Assembly: GCA_046153505.1 (NCBI GenBank)
Contig: JBJXDT010000093.1
Coordinates: 1-7,052 of the forward strand
Reading direction: 5' to 3'
From: JBJXDT01 sp046153505
GTDB taxonomy: Bacteria > Pseudomonadota > Gammaproteobacteria > Burkholderiales > Methylophilaceae
DNA: 7,052 nt
Both the position numbers and the translations under genes were made by a program. Position 1 is the first letter of the stretch. Each line of letters begins with the position of its first letter. Shown piece after piece: positions 1 to 7,052 of the stretch. Under the pieces are notes generated by a model, which made no database searches, had not been told where the DNA came from, and worked only from the letters and a program-made list of their open reading frames with translations.

Positions 1-2
1 GT

Positions 3-473
3 GGTGGTGTAGGTATCGATTTCTTAACAGTGAGACTAGATCAAGAGTTGCTATCAAGCAACAATAATAACTTTGCATTTCAAACCCCATTTGGAACTAA
101 TCACCTATTTCAAGGTTGGGTAGATAAATTCTTAGCGACACCTAAATCAGGCATTCGGGATACATTCGCAACTGCCACCTATCGTTACAATGATTTGATG
201 CTATTTGCCGATTATCATGTATTGCAATCCGATGTGGACTTTTTCACTGTAGGCAGTGGTACAGCAAGAAATGGTAGCAAATATGGAACTGAGTGGAATG
301 TTGCTGCCACTTATAACTTTGACAAAAATATCATGGCAAAAATTGAATATGGCAAATATTCAGAAGCTGATAATTTTGCTGCAGCCTCTAATACTGCTAA
401 TACAACCGCAGGCAATGCAGGTCGAATAAGAGACACAGATAAGCTTTGGTTAACAGCGATGTATACATTCTAA
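3..473 (+). CDS. Outer-membrane beta-barrel porin, C-terminal fragment (5' end outside window)
   Basis: The reading frame is open from the first complete codon at position 3 to the TAA at 471-473, so this is the last ~156 residues of a longer protein. The GTG at position 30 lies inside this open frame and is unlikely to be the true start. What is seen: alternating polar and hydrophobic stretches typical of beta strands (TFATATYRYNDLMLFADYHV, TEWNVAATYNFDKN, KLWLTAMYTF), aromatic girdle residues, and a C-terminal phenylalanine, the usual signal for BAM-dependent outer-membrane insertion. The FQGWVDKFLATP segment resembles alginate-export-type porins (Alginate_exp family), but I hold that family name only moderately. 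It lies 55 bases before nirB on the same strand with no clear terminator between, so it may be co-transcribed and could admit nitrate or another small anion. The substrate cannot be read from the sequence. Confidence 0.8.
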   Translation, partial: GGVGIDFLTVRLDQELLSSNNNNFAFQTPFGTNHLFQGWVDKFLATPKSGIRDTFATATYRYNDLMLFADYHVLQSDVDFFTVGSGTARNGSKYGTEWNVAATYNFDKNIMAKIEYGKYSEADNFAAASNTANTTAGNAGRIRDTDKLWLTAMYTF

Positions 474-528
474 CTACGTGTTCTATTGTCGACGTTAAAA
501 AAACTTAATTACGTATAAAGATGTGAAT

Positions 529-2955
529 ATGCAAAAAATGAAATTAGTGGTTGTTGGGAATGGGATGGCGGGAATGCGAGTTGTTGAAGAGCTTCTCAAA
601 ATTTCGCCAGATCTATATGACATTACGGTCTTTGGTGATGAGCCATACCCTAACTATAACCGTATTATGCTTTCACCCGTATTGGCAAACGAGCAAACCA
701 TTAATGACATTATTCTGAATACGCGAGAATGGTATGTAGAAAACAATATCACTTTATTTACCAGTTCACGCATTAACAAAATTGATCGCAAGAACCGTAT
801 TGTCAGGGCAGAAGATGGCACCACAGCAGAATATGACCGCTTGTTACTAGCGACAGGTTCAAAACCCTTTATGTTGCCAATCCCTGGAGCGGAGTTAATG
901 GGGGTGATTGGGTACAGAGACATTAAAGATACCAACGAAATGATAGAAGCCGCCAAAATTCATAAGCACGCCGTGGTGGTTGGTGGTGGACTGTTAGGTT
1001 TGGAAGCGGCGAACGGCTTGGCAATTCAAGGCATGGATGTCACAGTTATTCACCGTAACGAGTGGTTATTAGAGCGACAGTTAGACATAACGGCTGGCAA
1101 AATGCTGCAGAAATCCCTTGAAGAAAAGGGTCTTAAATTTCAGCTAAAGCAGAATACTAAGGCGCTCACGGGTGCAAATGGTCGAGTTACGACAATACAT
1201 TTTGCTGATGGTACTTCATTGCCCGCAGATCTAGTGGTGATGGCAATTGGTATACGTCCTAACTTTACCCTAGCTGACTCTGCTGGTATATATTGTGACA
1301 AAGGTATTGTGGTGAATGACACCATGCAAACATATGACCCACGCGTTTATGCGGTGGGTGAATGCGTTTCACATCGCGGAATCTCTTATGGTTTGGTAGC
1401 ACCTTTATTTGAAATGGCTAAGGTCTGCGCCACTCATTTAGCCAACTTTGGTATTGGCTTATACAAAGGATCTGTGACCTCAACTAAATTAAAAGTCACA
1501 GGCATTGATTTGTTTTCTGCAGGAAACTTTGCAGGTGGGGAAGATACTGAAGAAATTGTGCTCCATGATGCAGTTGGTGGGGTCTACAAAAAACTTGTTA
1601 TCAAGGATGACAAAATCATCGGTAGTGTGTTGTACGGGGATACTGCTGATGGAGCCTGGTATTTCCAGATGCTCCGTGATGGCAAACCAATTCATGAAAT
1701 TCGCGACAACCTCATGTTTGGACAAGATAGCCTAGGAAATACAGGTCATCAAGGAAATGACAAAGCTGCACAAATGACTAATGAAATGGAAGTCTGTGGC
1801 TGTAATGGTGTATGCAAAGGTACCATTGTTAAAGCCATTCAAGACCAAGGTTTGTTTACCATTGATGATGTCAAAAAGCAAACTAAAGCTGGCTCAAGTT
1901 GCGGAAGTTGTGTAGGTTTGGTTGAACAGATTTTAGCTTCCACTTTAGGTGGAGGCTATGCACCTCCAAGCACTAGTAAAGCTGTGTGTGGTTGTACCGA
2001 TAAAAACCACGAAGAAGTGCGTGAAGAGATACGCAAAAAAAAATACCTTAATATTCCTGTTGCCATGAAAGGCATGAGTTGGCGCACCCCTAATGGCTGT
2101 GCAACTTGCCGCCCTGCACTTAATTATTACTTGCTATCTACTTGGCCACATGAGGCAGTAGATGATCCACAATCACGCTTTATCAACGAACGTGTGCACG
2201 CCAATATTCAGAAAGATGGCACATACTCAGTCATCCCTCGAATGTATGGTGGCGTCACAACGCCAGATCAATTACGCAAAATTGCAGATGTTGCTGATAA
2301 ATATGCAGTACCAATGGTGAAGGTCACTGGTGGTCAGCGCATTGATTTACTTGGTGTGAAAAAAGAAGACTTAGTTGGTATGTGGAAAGATTTGGACATG
2401 CCTTCAGGTTATGCTTACGCCAAAGGGATTCGTACGGTGAAAACATGTGTGGGTTCTGAATTCTGTCGCTTTGGTACTCAAAACTCAACCCAAATGGGGA
2501 TTGATATCGAAAAAGCCTTCGACCACATGTGGGCACCTCATAAAGTGAAGTTTGCAGTATCAGGTTGCCCAAGAAATTGTGCTGAATCAGGTATTAAAGA
2601 CGTTGGTATCATCGGTGTGGATTCTGGCTGGGAAATTTATGTTGGTGGTAATGGAGGCATTAAAACTGAAGTTGCGCAATTTTTATGCAAAGTCAAAGAT
2701 CATGATGAAGTACTCGAATACTCTGGTGCATTCATACAAATCTACCGTGAAGAAGCGCGCTACTTAGATCGCACGGTACATTGGATTGCACGGGTAGGCT
2801 TAGACTACGTCAAAAAACGTGTTTTAGAAGATGCTGAAGGACGAAAAGCTGCGTACGAGCGATTATTATTTGCTTTGCAGGGTGCTGTAAATCCATGGGC
2901 AGAACGTGTACAAAAACGTGAAGAGTACAAAGAGTTTGAAACTATCACTATTTAA
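529..2955 (+). CDS. nirB: NADH-dependent assimilatory nitrite reductase, large subunit
   Basis: Cytoplasmic enzyme that reduces nitrite to ammonium with six electrons from NADH via FAD, Fe-S clusters and siroheme. Numbering is from the ATG at 529 (808 residues). Domains in order: an FAD/NAD(P) oxidoreductase, with the FAD GxGxxG in VVVGNGMAG (10-15), the NAD GGGLLGLE motif (~152-159) and the second FAD motif YAVGEC (~274-279); a BFD-like [2Fe-2S] domain with C423, C425, C458 and C461; a second BFD-like domain with C487, C489, C524 and C527; a sulfite/nitrite reductase ferredoxin-like half (~550-620); and the siroheme-[4Fe-4S] domain with TCVGSEFC (C640, C646) and GCPRNC (C680, C684). All expected ligands are present. 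It is about 40 residues shorter at the C-terminus than E. coli NirB (847), past the catalytic part. An in-frame GTG at 523 and ATG at 538 are alternative starts; ATG 529 has only a weak AAAG upstream. NirD and NasA follow directly. Confidence 0.96.
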   Translation: MQKMKLVVVGNGMAGMRVVEELLKISPDLYDITVFGDEPYPNYNRIMLSPVLANEQTINDIILNTREWYVENNITLFTSSRINKIDRKNRIVRAEDGTTAEYDRLLLATGSKPFMLPIPGAELMGVIGYRDIKDTNEMIEAAKIHKHAVVVGGGLLGLEAANGLAIQGMDVTVIHRNEWLLERQLDITAGKMLQKSLEEKGLKFQLKQNTKALTGANGRVTTIHFADGTSLPADLVVMAIGIRPNFTLADSAGIYCDKGIVVNDTMQTYDPRVYAVGECVSHRGISYGLVAPLFEMAKVCATHLANFGIGLYKGSVTSTKLKVTGIDLFSAGNFAGGEDTEEIVLHDAVGGVYKKLVIKDDKIIGSVLYGDTADGAWYFQMLRDGKPIHEIRDNLMFGQDSLGNTGHQGNDKAAQMTNEMEVCGCNGVCKGTIVKAIQDQGLFTIDDVKKQTKAGSSCGSCVGLVEQILASTLGGGYAPPSTSKAVCGCTDKNHEEVREEIRKKKYLNIPVAMKGMSWRTPNGCATCRPALNYYLLSTWPHEAVDDPQSRFINERVHANIQKDGTYSVIPRMYGGVTTPDQLRKIADVADKYAVPMVKVTGGQRIDLLGVKKEDLVGMWKDLDMPSGYAYAKGIRTVKTCVGSEFCRFGTQNSTQMGIDIEKAFDHMWAPHKVKFAVSGCPRNCAESGIKDVGIIGVDSGWEIYVGGNGGIKTEVAQFLCKVKDHDEVLEYSGAFIQIYREEARYLDRTVHWIARVGLDYVKKRVLEDAEGRKAAYERLLFALQGAVNPWAERVQKREEYKEFETITI

Positions 2956-2984
2956 TGATTCTACAAAAACTTGAAATGATCTCT

Positions 2985-2989
2985 AGGGA
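2985..2989 (+). promoter_or_regulatory. Ribosome binding site of nirD
   Basis: AGGGA lies five bases before the ATG at 2995 and is the clearest Shine-Dalgarno sequence in the window. It fixes the nirD start and suggests nirD is translated independently of nirB, which ends 39 bases upstream. Confidence 0.7.
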
Positions 2990-2994
2990 AATAC

Positions 2995-3318
2995 ATGCTG
3001 CAGTGGATTAAAATCGCACCATTTGAAGACTTTCCAAAGTTAGGCGCTCGCGTCGTTCGTACTAAAAATAAAGATGCTATTGAAATTGAAATTGGGATTT
3101 TTCGTACCGAAGACGACCGATTTTTTGCCATAAACAATAGTTGCCCGCATAAGGGTGGGCCTTTGTCACAAGGTATCGTATATGGAGATAAAGTCGCTTG
3201 TCCACTTCACTCTTGGAAAATAAGTTTGGTTGACGGCAAAGCTGAGGAACCTGATGTTGGTCACACAGCTTGTTATAAAGTAAAAGTAGAAGATGGCATG
3301 GTTTATTTAAGTATTTAA
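2995..3318 (+). CDS. nirD: Nitrite reductase small subunit, Rieske-type [2Fe-2S] protein
   Basis: Small partner of NirB in the cytoplasmic NADH-nitrite reductase. The protein has 107 residues, matching the ~108 of E. coli NirD, and aligns at its start (MLQWIKI against MSQWKDI). It is one Rieske domain. The two ligand boxes are complete: SCPHKGGPLSQG with C50 and H52, and ACPLHSW with C69 and H72, followed by the usual glycine-rich turn (DGKAEEP). E. coli NirD as I recall it has lost these ligands and binds no cluster, so this version is predicted to hold a [2Fe-2S] centre, as in many assimilatory enzymes. The start at 2995 has a good AGGGA ribosome site. It lies 39 bases after nirB and 9 bases before nasA. 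No signal peptide or membrane segment is seen. A ferredoxin component of a ring-hydroxylating dioxygenase would look similar, but the position after nirB settles the call. Confidence 0.95.
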   Translation: MLQWIKIAPFEDFPKLGARVVRTKNKDAIEIEIGIFRTEDDRFFAINNSCPHKGGPLSQGIVYGDKVACPLHSWKISLVDGKAEEPDVGHTACYKVKVEDGMVYLSI

Positions 3319-3327
3319 TCATCGCGG

Positions 3328-6162
3328 ATGAAAGTACAGAATCAATATCAGGCAGAATTAACACCTATACTAAATAGGGTAGATGTTAAATTGCAAAACC
3401 AATCCAAAAATGCCAACCTTAAAGACCGACGTCAAACAAAGTCTACATGTTGTTACTGTGGTGTAGGCTGCGGTGTCATTATTCATAGTGAAAATAATCA
3501 AATAGTAGACGTTAAAGGTGACCCTAATCACCCTGCAAATTTTGGGCGGCTATGTACAAAGGGAGCCACCTTGCATTTGTCAGCAAAATTAGAAAATCGT
3601 GCGCTTTACCCAGAGATTCGTACCAGTCGGGATATGCCAAGAAAGCGAGTGTCTTGGGATGATTCACTCGATTATTTAGTGGAACAATTTGCACAAACCA
3701 TACAAAAGCATGGTCCAGATTCCGTAGCGTTTTATATTTCTGGGCAATTACTGACAGAAGATTATTACGTTTTTAACAAACTCGCTAAGGGTTTAATTGG
3801 AACAAATAACGTTGATACTAACTCACGTCTTTGCATGAGTTCTGCAGTATCTGGTTACAAAGCCACACTTGGTGCTGACGCTCCACCGGCATGCTATGAA
3901 GATATTGACCATGCTGATTGCCTATTTATAGCAGGTAGCAATACAGCTTTTGCCCATCCTGTTATTTTTAGGCGAATAGAAGATGCTAAGGCAAAGAATC
4001 CTAATTTAAAAATTATTGTGGTTGATCCACGCCTCACAGATACAGCACAAGCAGCAGATTTGCACTTGTCTATATTGCCAGGTACTGATGTGGCTCTATT
4101 TAATGGACTATTACATGTCATGCTTTGGGAAGGATTGCTTGATATGGAATATATTCGATCACATACCAACGGCTTCGATATGCTTAAAGATACCGTACGT
4201 GAATATACTCCAAAAATGGTGGCAGATATTTGTGGTATTAAAGAATCCGATATTATTACCGCGGCAAAATGGTTCGGAAAAGGGCCAACATTAAGCATGT
4301 ACTGCATGGGTTTAAACCAAAGCATACATGGTACAGATAAAAACGCGGCCTTAATAAATTTGCATTTAGCGACGGGACAAATTGGCAAGCTAGGTGCAGG
4401 GCCTTTATCACTGACTGGACAGCCTAATGCTATGGGCGGACGAGAAGTGGGTGGTATGGCTAATTTACTCTCAGGTCATCGCGATCTTAATAATGCAGAT
4501 CATCGTGACGAAATAGCCAAACTATGGAACGTGGAAGCCGTGCCCAGTACTCCAGGCAAGACAGCAGTAGAAATGTTTGATGCAGTTAAAAATGGTGATA
4601 TAAAAGCAATTTGGATTGCTTGTACAAATCCTGCGCACTCAATGCCAGACCTCAACAAAGTACACGAAGCTTTAAATACTGCTGAGCTTGTGGTAGTCCA
4701 AGATGCCTTTAATAACACTAGTACCAGTCGTTATGCAGATGTATTATTACCGGCCAGTACTTGGGGTGAAAAGGAAGGAACTGTAACTAACTCAGAGCGC
4801 ACCATCACTCGGGTTAATTCTGCTGTTCAACCACCAGCAGAGGCCAGACACGACTGGGAAATTAATGTAGATTTCGCACAGCGATTAGAAGCGCGTCTAG
4901 GCAAAAAAACTCAGTTATTTCCATACCCCAATGTTGAAGCTATATTTAACGAACATAGGGAAACTACTCGTGGACGTGATTTAGATATTTCAGGTTTAAA
5001 CTACACCATACTTAACGAGCAAGGTCCACAACAGTGGCCATTTGTAGAGGGTTCCATCAAAGGAAAAGCTCGGCTATATGATGATGGGATTTTTGAAAAA
5101 CCTGACGGCAAAGCTCAATTTGCAAACACGGTATATAAGGGAACTGCAGATAAAACGGATGCACGGCATCCACTACATTTGCTTACAGGCAGATTACGTG
5201 ACCAGTGGCACGGCATGAGTCGCACTGGCAATGTAGCACAGTTATACAACCATGCTGAAGAAGCTGTGATTCAAATGAATGTTGATGACATGATGCGCCG
5301 TAACCTAAAAAATGGCGATATAGTTAAAGTACAAAATAAACGGGGAAGTTTAGTATTACCTGCAGTGTCTTCAGATGAGGTTCAGCCTGCGCAAACCTTT
5401 ATTGCAATGCATTGGGGTGACCAATTTATGAATGGTTTAGGCGTAAATGCAATGATGCCGCCAAATTTCGATAAAACATCTAAGCAACCAGAGCTAAAAC
5501 ATACAGCAGTTAAAATTGAGAAGTTAGAATTACCTTGGCGCATGACCATATTACGCACTTGCAAAGACTTAACTATGTTAGAGAAAGTGCGTTTACTTTT
5601 ACCACAATTCACCCATGCAAGTTGCGGGCTATTTGGCAGGCAAAGTGAGTCAAACAAAGCGGGCCTGTTGATATTTCGTGCTTCACATGAAACTGTACCT
5701 AATCAAACTCTCATGGACGCTATTGATAAAATTTTAGACATGTCTGATGACTTGTCATGCATTAATTACAATGATTCAAAACGTGGCATAAGTAAACGTA
5801 TTTTAGTCGAAAAAAATATCAAGAATAGTCAATTAGAAGTTGCAGGTGTTCGATTGATGGGCGAAACATTGGCAACTGAATGGCTTAAAGAAGTTATGAC
5901 TAAAGGTCAATTTACTGATGAGGCCCAATACAAAGAATTTAGCCGTTGGGCACTTGCTCCGCTTTCCGCTCCTCCCTCAGGACAAGCTGGTCGAGGAAAA
6001 GTTATCTGTAATTGCTTGGATATTTCTCAAAATGAGATTATTGAAACTATTGAGTTAGGTGCAGATTTAATCACTCTGCAAAACAAACTCAAGTGTGGTA
6101 CTGAATGTGGTTCCTGTTTGCCAGAGTTAAAGCGGCTCGTGTTTCTTAATAAGGTAAATTGA
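3328..6162 (+). CDS. nasA: Assimilatory nitrate reductase, molybdopterin catalytic subunit with C-terminal BFD-like domain
   Basis: Reduces nitrate to nitrite in the cytoplasm at a Mo-bis-MGD centre. The protein has 944 residues. Domains in order: an N-terminal [4Fe-4S] module with C41, C44, C48 and C76 (CCYCGVGCG, then LCTKG with the conserved K78); the molybdopterin oxidoreductase core, with SRLCMSS placing C169 as the probable Mo ligand by analogy with NapA/NasA; the TNPAHSMPD and LLPASTWGEKEGTVTNSERT cofactor-binding stretches (~433-491); a molydop-binding domain (~615-735) with LLTGRLRDQWHGMSRTG; a less conserved linker (~740-885); and a BFD-like [2Fe-2S] domain (~890-940) with C894, C896, C927 and C930. 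No twin-arginine or other signal peptide is present, which supports NasA over periplasmic NapA. The ATG at 3328 starts nine bases after nirD and lacks a good Shine-Dalgarno, so translational coupling is likely. About 38 low-complexity residues precede the first cysteine. No NasB/NasC reductase is in the window, so the electron donor is unidentified. The name narB is also used for ferredoxin-dependent relatives. Confidence 0.95.
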   Translation: MKVQNQYQAELTPILNRVDVKLQNQSKNANLKDRRQTKSTCCYCGVGCGVIIHSENNQIVDVKGDPNHPANFGRLCTKGATLHLSAKLENRALYPEIRTSRDMPRKRVSWDDSLDYLVEQFAQTIQKHGPDSVAFYISGQLLTEDYYVFNKLAKGLIGTNNVDTNSRLCMSSAVSGYKATLGADAPPACYEDIDHADCLFIAGSNTAFAHPVIFRRIEDAKAKNPNLKIIVVDPRLTDTAQAADLHLSILPGTDVALFNGLLHVMLWEGLLDMEYIRSHTNGFDMLKDTVREYTPKMVADICGIKESDIITAAKWFGKGPTLSMYCMGLNQSIHGTDKNAALINLHLATGQIGKLGAGPLSLTGQPNAMGGREVGGMANLLSGHRDLNNADHRDEIAKLWNVEAVPSTPGKTAVEMFDAVKNGDIKAIWIACTNPAHSMPDLNKVHEALNTAELVVVQDAFNNTSTSRYADVLLPASTWGEKEGTVTNSERTITRVNSAVQPPAEARHDWEINVDFAQRLEARLGKKTQLFPYPNVEAIFNEHRETTRGRDLDISGLNYTILNEQGPQQWPFVEGSIKGKARLYDDGIFEKPDGKAQFANTVYKGTADKTDARHPLHLLTGRLRDQWHGMSRTGNVAQLYNHAEEAVIQMNVDDMMRRNLKNGDIVKVQNKRGSLVLPAVSSDEVQPAQTFIAMHWGDQFMNGLGVNAMMPPNFDKTSKQPELKHTAVKIEKLELPWRMTILRTCKDLTMLEKVRLLLPQFTHASCGLFGRQSESNKAGLLIFRASHETVPNQTLMDAIDKILDMSDDLSCINYNDSKRGISKRILVEKNIKNSQLEVAGVRLMGETLATEWLKEVMTKGQFTDEAQYKEFSRWALAPLSAPPSGQAGRGKVICNCLDISQNEIIETIELGADLITLQNKLKCGTECGSCLPELKRLVFLNKVN

Positions 6163-6181
6163 GTAATCAATTTGAATAACT

Positions 6182-6202
6182 GTATTTAGAAAATACTATT
6201 TT
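6182..6202 (+). terminator. Possible weak terminator of the nirB-nirD-nasA operon
   Basis: GTATTT at 6182-6187 and AAATAC at 6191-6196 form a perfect six-pair stem with a three-base AGA loop, followed by TATTTT. It begins about 20 bases after the nasA stop, which is a sensible place for a terminator. The stem has a single G-C pair, so it is thermodynamically weak and could be chance in AT-rich DNA. Confidence 0.3.
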
Positions 6203-6203
6203 G

Positions 6204-6282
6204 TTATGGCTGCTTTGGGTCGATATATTTCAGTGAATAGATCTCGACGTTCGGCCATTAAGAGTCATTCAACTTGCAGTTC
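6204..6282 (+). repeat. Imperfect palindromic intergenic repeat, copy 1
   Basis: The element contains GCTTTGGGTCGA (6212-6223) and TTGCAGTTC (6274-6282), both found again in the same order and orientation at 7013-7036. The first block sits in an imperfect inverted repeat: ATGGC at 6206-6210 can pair with GCCAT at 6254-6258, and GTCGA at 6219-6223 with TCGAC at 6244-6248, with an unpaired bulge between and a 20-base loop. The two shared blocks are 50 bases apart here but 3 bases apart in copy 2, so the copies differ by an insertion or deletion. I read it as a dispersed intergenic repeat; I cannot name the family. Confidence 0.5.
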
Positions 6283-6341
6283 TTATTAATTATCGGCAAG
6301 ATAGGCAAAGAACAATTAGCTTGCAATAATAAATCAATCTT

Positions 6342-6971
6342 ATGAGCCCTAATAACCTTCGAGCTGAAACACTCCGACGCTTCAATGCTTGGCGGTTGAG
6401 TGAAAACGAGCATTTGCCCCTTATCGAATCATTGGCTGATTTACAACCAAAGTCGAGTATGCAAGTTGCAGCTCGAGCAATTGCGGCTGGCTATGTTGCA
6501 GCTTTTTGCTTTGGAGCCCCAGCGGAGAAGGTACGTAAAGATCTTGAGCATTTTGCGCTTTGGCAACATCTAAGCGAAGAGGAACAAGCACTGATATCTA
6601 ATCCGAAAGTTACCGATCAATCTAAGGCGTTTCATGGTTGGCTTATAGAATCCATTCATTTCATGGCTTGGAGTCTCGGTATTGTTAAGTTAAATCACTT
6701 AGCTCCATGTAATGAGGCGTTAGCTAGTAAATTTCCCCAAGCAGGAACTGATCCAGCTCAGTTCATAGCTAACGCACGCTTACTGCCTTTAAATGAACTG
6801 CTTCAGGAAGCAGATACACTTTATATGCTTCATTGGTTTGCCGTCATGGAAAATCTGGAAAATCAACCTAGTAATCTTGTAGTATTACCGCGTGTAAGTT
6901 TCAGGCGCCATGCAGCTGATTGGATTGTTGGTGTAGCAGAGAAATGGGAAGATGTTTCATTGGATACTTAG
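6342..6971 (+). CDS. DUF4272 domain-containing protein, function unknown
   Basis: A 209-residue soluble protein with no signal peptide or membrane segment. The pattern fits the DUF4272 family as I know it: an alanine-rich helix after an early acidic stretch (QVAARAIAAGYVAAFCFG, 41-58), a W-x-x-LSEEE segment (FALWQHLSEEEQALI, 71-85), a W-x-x-E-x-x-x-x-x-x-WSLG segment (100-113), an ExADTLYMLHW motif (155-165) and a C-terminal RRHAADWIVG...WEDVSLDT (188-209). The final W-[DE]-D-V-[ST]-x-DT is the most telling part. No catalytic residues or function are established for this family that I can cite. The ATG at 6342 is the first start after an in-frame TAA at 6330, but it has no Shine-Dalgarno sequence. 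The gene stands apart from the nitrate operon, 179 bases downstream, and copies of a short repeat flank it. A role in nitrogen metabolism is not supported. Confidence 0.75.
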   Translation: MSPNNLRAETLRRFNAWRLSENEHLPLIESLADLQPKSSMQVAARAIAAGYVAAFCFGAPAEKVRKDLEHFALWQHLSEEEQALISNPKVTDQSKAFHGWLIESIHFMAWSLGIVKLNHLAPCNEALASKFPQAGTDPAQFIANARLLPLNELLQEADTLYMLHWFAVMENLENQPSNLVVLPRVSFRRHAADWIVGVAEKWEDVSLDT

Positions 6972-6992
6972 TTAAGAACAAAAGCCTTAACT
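6970..6992 (+). terminator. Possible terminator after the DUF4272 gene
   Basis: AGTTAAG at 6970-6976 and CTTAACT at 6986-6992 form a perfect seven-pair stem with a nine-base loop, overlapping the last bases of the stop codon. A short run of four T follows at 7001-7004 after GTGCGCTA, which is further away and shorter than in a strong intrinsic terminator. The position is right but the strength is doubtful. Confidence 0.35.
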
Positions 6993-7007
6993 GTGCGCTA
7001 TTTTGAA

Positions 7008-7052
7008 CATCCGCTTTGGGTCGAAAGTTGCAGTTCACCAAAGTCTGCTATG
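7008..7052 (+). repeat. Intergenic repeat, copy 2 (reaches the window edge)
   Basis: GCTTTGGGTCGA (7013-7024) and TTGCAGTTC (7028-7036) repeat blocks of the 6204-6282 element in the same orientation. This copy also has its own dyad: CTTTGG at 7014-7019 can pair with CCAAAG at 7038-7043, and CAT at 7008-7010 with ATG at 7050-7052. The element may continue past the end of the window. Confidence 0.5.

Larger units (their letters stand above)
6163..6341. other. Intergenic region after the nitrate operon
   Basis: This 179-base AT-rich stretch has no credible gene. It contains a possible weak terminator hairpin near 6182-6202 and a partly palindromic repeat-like element at 6204-6282. The rest, 6283-6341, is AT-rich and must hold the promoter of the following gene if that gene is transcribed alone. 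AATAAT at 6325-6330 resembles a -10 box, but I find no matching -35 box at the right distance, so no promoter is called. Confidence 0.6.

Noticed and set aside
30..473. A complete 147-residue gene starting at the GTG at position 30
   Set aside because: The frame is open back to position 3 with porin-like sequence and no stop, so the GTG is an internal valine codon of a truncated gene.
486..519. Promoter for nirB with TTGTCG and TATAAA
   Set aside because: The two boxes are 22 bases apart, too far for a sigma-70 promoter, and TATAAA lies only nine bases before the ATG, leaving no room for a leader.
1950..1968. Perfect six-pair hairpin TGGAGG/CCTCCA inside nirB
   Set aside because: It encodes the Gly/Pro-rich linker between the two BFD-like domains and has no following T run; the codons for GGG and PP explain it.
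2324..2572. Minus-strand open frame of 82 residues inside nirB
   Set aside because: It is a shadow of the siroheme domain coding sequence with no ribosome site or recognisable product.
3894..4388. 164-residue open frame on the minus strand inside nasA
   Set aside because: It lies antisense to a strongly conserved part of the molybdopterin domain and its translation resembles no protein I recognise.
6206..6222. Sigma-54 promoter suggested by TGGC followed by a TTTGGG stretch
   Set aside because: No GC dinucleotide falls at the required distance from the GG, and the sequence is better explained as part of the repeat.

Overview
This window holds the end of a nitrate-assimilation locus and a short unrelated stretch downstream. 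All genes are on the + strand. The DNA is AT-leaning. The NirB-NirD-NasA order next to an outer-membrane porin suggests a Gram-negative proteobacterium. A low-GC betaproteobacterium such as a member of the Methylophilaceae (Methylotenera-like) is my best guess, but it rests on remembered gene order and protein flavour and not on any search.

Layout. Positions 1-473 are the C-terminal end of an outer-membrane beta-barrel protein whose start lies outside the window. After a 55-base gap come nirB (529-2955, NADH-dependent siroheme nitrite reductase large subunit), nirD (2995-3318, Rieske-type small subunit) and nasA (3328-6162, assimilatory molybdopterin nitrate reductase with a C-terminal BFD-like [2Fe-2S] domain). 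The gaps between these three are 39 and 9 bases and hold no terminator, so they are very probably one transcript. No promoter is convincing in the 55 bases before nirB, so transcription may start upstream of or inside the porin gene.

Together the enzymes reduce nitrate to ammonium in the cytoplasm: NasA takes nitrate to nitrite and NirBD takes nitrite to ammonium with NADH. The porin may let nitrate or another solute across the outer membrane. No nitrate transporter, NasB/NasC-type reductase, siroheme synthase or regulator is visible here; they may lie outside the window.

From 6163 the character changes. A 179-base intergenic region carries a possible weak hairpin terminator and a partly palindromic repeat-like element. 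It is followed by a gene for a DUF4272-family protein of unknown function (6342-6971). After that gene comes another possible terminator hairpin and a second copy of the repeat core, in the same orientation, running to the window edge. I do not see a novel multi-gene system. The points most worth a second look are the repeat copies flanking the DUF4272 gene, the intact Rieske ligands in NirD, and the unidentified electron donor for NasA.
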